Source: an uncultured Pirellulaceae bacterium (GTDB lineage Bacteria; Planctomycetota; Planctomycetia; Pirellulales; Pirellulaceae). Taken from it: 7,324 nucleotides of DNA. The translations under genes and the position numbers were made by a program. Shown piece after piece: positions 5,901 to 7,324 of this stretch. Under the pieces are notes generated by a model. The model was not told where the DNA came from, did no database searches, and worked only from the letters and a program-made list of their open reading frames with translations. The stretch is taken from positions 1 through 7,324 of the forward strand of contig CAKQNH010000224.1 of assembly GCA_934255105.1 (NCBI GenBank), in the 5' to 3' direction. The stretch's first letter is position 1; the number at the start of each line of letters is the position of its first letter.

Positions 5901-7324
5901 CCTGGACGTGATCCGGGCTGCGGACTGGCTGATCGACATCGGCCCCGAAGGTGGACAGGCGGGGGGGGAGGTGGTCTTTCAAGGGACTCCCGACGATATC
6001 GTTACATGTGCGAAATCGCACACTGGCCATTCGTTGGCCAAGCACATCGCCGCCGGCCCCATCGTAGCCAATGCCAAGCGTGCATCGGACAAGAACGGTG
6101 TCAGCCAGGCTAGGGTCAAACTGCCGCCACCAGTGCTGCGCGTGCAGGGGGCCGTCGAACATAATCTAAAAGATGTTTCGCTGGAGATCCCGCACCATGC
6201 GCTGTCGGTCTTCTGCGGCCCCAGTGGTAGCGGTAAGAGCTCGATGGCCATGGATACGATCTACGCCGAAGGCCAGCGGCGGTACGTCGAGAGCCTGTCC
6301 TCCTACGCGCGGCAGTTCGTCGGCCAAATGCCCAAGCCGCGCGTCGAGCGCATCGAAGGCTTGGCACCCGCCATCGCCATCGAACAAAAGAGCGTGGCCC
6401 ACAATCCGCGCAGTACGGTCGGCACGGTAACTGAAATCTATGACTACTTGCGCGTGCTGATGGCGCGATTGGGAGAGCCCTACTGCCCGAACTGCGACAT
6501 TCCGGTATCGAATCAATCGGCCGACGATATCACCAATCACCTGCTGAGCTTCGAAGACGGGACGCGTTTGGTGTTGACTGCGCCGCTGGTGTGGCAACCC
6601 AACCATGACCCGGCCAACATGTGGCAAGACCTGCGCACGTCGGGGCTGGTCCGCGTGCGCGTCGATGGTCGCACCCACTCGCTGGACGATGTGCCCAGTC
6701 TGTCATCGACGGTGAGCTATAACATCGAGGCGGTGGTGGATCGCATCACCATCAACCAAGCCAACCGCAGCCGTATTGCCGAGAGCGTTGAACTAGCATT
6801 GTCGCTGGGCAACGGCAACATGTACGCGCTCGAACCTCGCGATGACCAAGACGAAATACACTGGACATCGACGCGGCACAGCCAACACTTGGCCTGCCGA
6901 TCCTGCGGCCATAGTTTGCAGTTGCTGACGCCGCAATCGTTTTCGTTCAATAGCCCGCTGGGCTGGTGTTCGGACTGCGAGGGATTGGGAACGCAAACTG
7001 GAACCAGTCCAGCTCTGTTGCTCGATCCGCAATTGACCTTGCGCCAAGGCGCCATACGCATGTGGCCAGGGCTGGATGAAGCTAGCCAAGCCGCGATGCC
7101 TGCAACAGAACTCTCCTTTCCAATGTTGCAAGCCTTCTGCAAAGCGGTGGGGATCTCGCTCGATGTGCCGGTGCAGCGACTGAGCGCCGGCCAGCGGCGC
7201 AAGTTGCTCTATGGCACGGGGGATCAGTGGATCGAGGTCGAGACCGGCAAGGGGACGCGCTTCGAATTCCAGTGGAAGGGGCTGTTTCCAGCGCTTGAGT
7301 TCGCCGCGCGGATGAGTCCTAGCC
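2947..7324 (+). CDS. uvrA: Double-length UvrA excinuclease subunit (tandem fusion), 3' end outside window
   Basis: UvrA is the damage-recognition ATPase of nucleotide excision repair; it loads UvrB on lesions. The frame is open for 1459 codons to the edge. The start is chosen because MDNATIEVRGAREHNL matches the usual UvrA N-terminus. Copy 1 (about 1-1038) is complete: Walker A GVSGSGKSS (33-41), UvrB-binding region with APIVRGQKGEY (153-163), zinc finger Cys329/332/353/356, signature LSGGESQRIRLA (583-594), Walker B VLDEPSIGLH (607-616). The second half has Walker A GVSGSGKSS (735-743), zinc finger Cys834/837/857/860, LSGGEAQRIKLA (924-935) and LLDEPTTGLH (949-958). A linker of about 25 residues leads to copy 2: Walker A GPSGSGKSS (1091-1099) and zinc finger Cys1317/1320/1341/1344, then the window ends. 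Ordinary UvrA is about 940 aa. Fused double UvrA is known from chlamydiae (about 1,800 aa) and other PVC bacteria. Copy 1 has an acidic insert at about 240-320. Total length should be near 2,000 aa by inference. Confidence -1.
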   Translation, partial: MDNATIEVRGAREHNLQNVSITLPRNQLIVFTGVSGSGKSSMAFDTLYAEGQRRYLESLSSYARQFIGQLPKPNVDYIGGLSPAISISQKSTSSNPRSTVGTITEIYDFLRVLYARVATGFCSKCDIPIASQTRDQIVARLQDLRDSDEYLMLAPIVRGQKGEYRELFESLQRQGYARARIDGEVLRLSDAPHLQRQQKHHIEVVVTRFNPQQTPRGKIADAVYESLKLGENTLIVIPWEEPEADAQSGDSEATDALAAGSSAIGDAGESAASAADRSYSATDDDHSADDDSDSPDFDGSDEAPAAAKPRRGRAAKQAGELVMSSEYACPQCGLSSMPPTPQLLSFNSPSGMCGVCEGLGRQFTFSPDLVVPDPSRSLRRGAIEMLGTWNDLGRWQRHQLMSVGESIENEFGLQVGESLTTPWGELADEVKQEWLYGTGERHITYTWRGGAKPMKYGGNFEGLIPQLLEQYRNAKSPTARKRFEKYMERRHCDACGGSRLNPQARQLRMRSAAPQANGREWLNLPDLCHLPIDACLEFLKAIQLGEIETRIAAEALREIRNRLQFLLNVGLDYLSIDRSAPTLSGGESQRIRLASQIGSGLVGVLYVLDEPSIGLHPRDNDRLIDSLKALRDQGNTLLVVEHDEDTMRAADLILDFGPGPGVRGGEIVSFGDMNTLAASEKSVTGQFLTGKLSIPVPAERRAGNDKIIRVRGATHNNLKNIDVDIPLGKLVCVTGVSGSGKSSLINDIVVPVLRRQLHAAEDVPGEHSSLEGIEHLDKVIAIDQSPIGRTPRSNPATYVKVFDEVRSLFVELTEAKRRGYQAGRFSFNVAGGRCESCEGNGSNRLAMDFLADLWVTCPVCDGKRYNHETLQVKFKDKSIADVLDMDIQQAYELFENVPKIADKLRTLQDVGLDYIKLGQPSPTLSGGEAQRIKLAKELSRRGTGSTLYLLDEPTTGLHFNDIRMLLKVLQDLVDLGNTVLVIEHNLDVIRAADWLIDIGPEGGQAGGEVVFQGTPDDIVTCAKSHTGHSLAKHIAAGPIVANAKRASDKNGVSQARVKLPPPVLRVQGAVEHNLKDVSLEIPHHALSVFCGPSGSGKSSMAMDTIYAEGQRRYVESLSSYARQFVGQMPKPRVERIEGLAPAIAIEQKSVAHNPRSTVGTVTEIYDYLRVLMARLGEPYCPNCDIPVSNQSADDITNHLLSFEDGTRLVLTAPLVWQPNHDPANMWQDLRTSGLVRVRVDGRTHSLDDVPSLSSTVSYNIEAVVDRITINQANRSRIAESVELALSLGNGNMYALEPRDDQDEIHWTSTRHSQHLACRSCGHSLQLLTPQSFSFNSPLGWCSDCEGLGTQTGTSPALLLDPQLTLRQGAIRMWPGLDEASQAAMPATELSFPMLQAFCKAVGISLDVPVQRLSAGQRRKLLYGTGDQWIEVETGKGTRFEFQWKGLFPALEFAARMSPS
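3664..3909 (+). other. Acidic low-complexity insert in UvrA copy 1
   Basis: Residues about 240-321 of the UvrA polyprotein separate the end of the UvrB-binding region (ENTLIVIP) from the first zinc finger (YACPQC). Residues 240-302 contain 21 Asp/Glu and one Arg, rich also in Ala and Ser, with runs such as TDDDHSADDDSD. They are followed by a basic patch, AAAKPRRGRAAKQ (305-317). Typical UvrA proteins have roughly 15-20 residues here, and copy 2 has a short connection. It is very probably disordered. The reading frame is continuous and conserved sequence resumes directly after, so it is a true insertion and not a frameshift artefact. Confidence -1.
5961..5968 (+). other. Eight-G homopolymer in uvrA before the copy junction
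   Basis: A run of eight G encodes the conserved Gly-Gly of the UvrA C-terminal motif (GPEGGQAGGEVV, 999-1010). The frame is maintained through the run as given. If one G is gained, the new frame stops at TAG 6111-6113; if one is lost, at TAG 6065-6067. Both would yield a single-length UvrA. Whether slippage happens is unknown. Confidence -1.
6133..7324 (+). repeat. Second UvrA copy within the polyprotein (partial)
   Basis: From residue 1063 the protein restarts as a UvrA: VLRVQGAVEHNLKDVSLEIP parallels IEVRGAREHNLQNVSITLP of copy 1 (from residue 6). AEGQRRYVESLSSYARQFVG and NPRSTVGTVTEIYDYLRVL are near-identical to the copy-1 segments at about 49-68 and 95-113. The zinc finger has the same CX2C-20-CX2C spacing. 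Nucleotide identity is clearly lower than protein identity, with many synonymous differences, so the duplication is old. Walker A is intact (Lys1097, Ser1098). The remaining copy-2 domains lie beyond the window. Confidence -1.

Noticed and set aside
4900..6162. 420-codon open frame antisense to uvrA
   Set aside because: It mirrors the conserved UvrA coding strand exactly. Long antisense frames opposite UvrA are a known annotation artefact of codon bias, and its translation has no recognisable domain.
1..7324. CRISPR arrays, tRNA or rRNA genes, insertion sequences, phage genes
   Set aside because: No regularly spaced direct repeats, no cloverleaf-like segment, no transposase-like frame or terminal inverted repeats were seen; coding genes fill almost the entire window.

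Overview
The window most likely comes from a planctomycete (Pirellulales-like). This rests on the protein families present, not on a database match. The evidence is a double-length UvrA of the kind known in the PVC superphylum, a secreted CE15 esterase, a secreted PmoA-like (DUF6807) protein, and a small stand-alone LigD-type phosphoesterase next to uvrA. Codon use is moderately GC-rich throughout, and nothing looks recently acquired.

Layout. (1) Positions 1-897, minus strand: a secreted PmoA-like/DUF6807 protein whose C-terminus lies beyond the left edge. (2) Positions 898-1045: a short divergent intergenic region with candidate regulatory sites. (3) Positions 1046-2365, plus strand: a secreted glucuronoyl-esterase-like (CE15) hydrolase. 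(4) Positions 2398-2889, minus strand: a 163-aa protein resembling the LigD 3'-phosphoesterase domain. It converges on the CE15 gene (32 bp gap) and diverges from uvrA (57 bp gap). (5) Position 2947 to the right edge, plus strand: uvrA, open for 1459 codons without a stop. It encodes one complete UvrA followed in frame by the start of a second.

The genes form two functional pairs. The left pair (PmoA-like protein and CE15 esterase, divergent, both with signal peptides) looks like exported polysaccharide or lignin-carbohydrate catabolism. The right pair (LigD-phosphoesterase-like protein and UvrA, divergent from a 57-bp spacer) is DNA repair. Neither of the two edge-crossing genes is complete here, so their missing ends cannot be judged.

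The most notable features are in the UvrA polyprotein. It has three complete ATP-binding domains in the window, plus the Walker A and zinc-finger part of a fourth cassette. Copy 1 carries an acidic disordered insert of about 80 residues that copy 2 lacks. The UvrB-binding region has diverged in copy 2. A run of eight G lies just before the junction, and both alternative frames after it stop within or just at the inter-copy linker.
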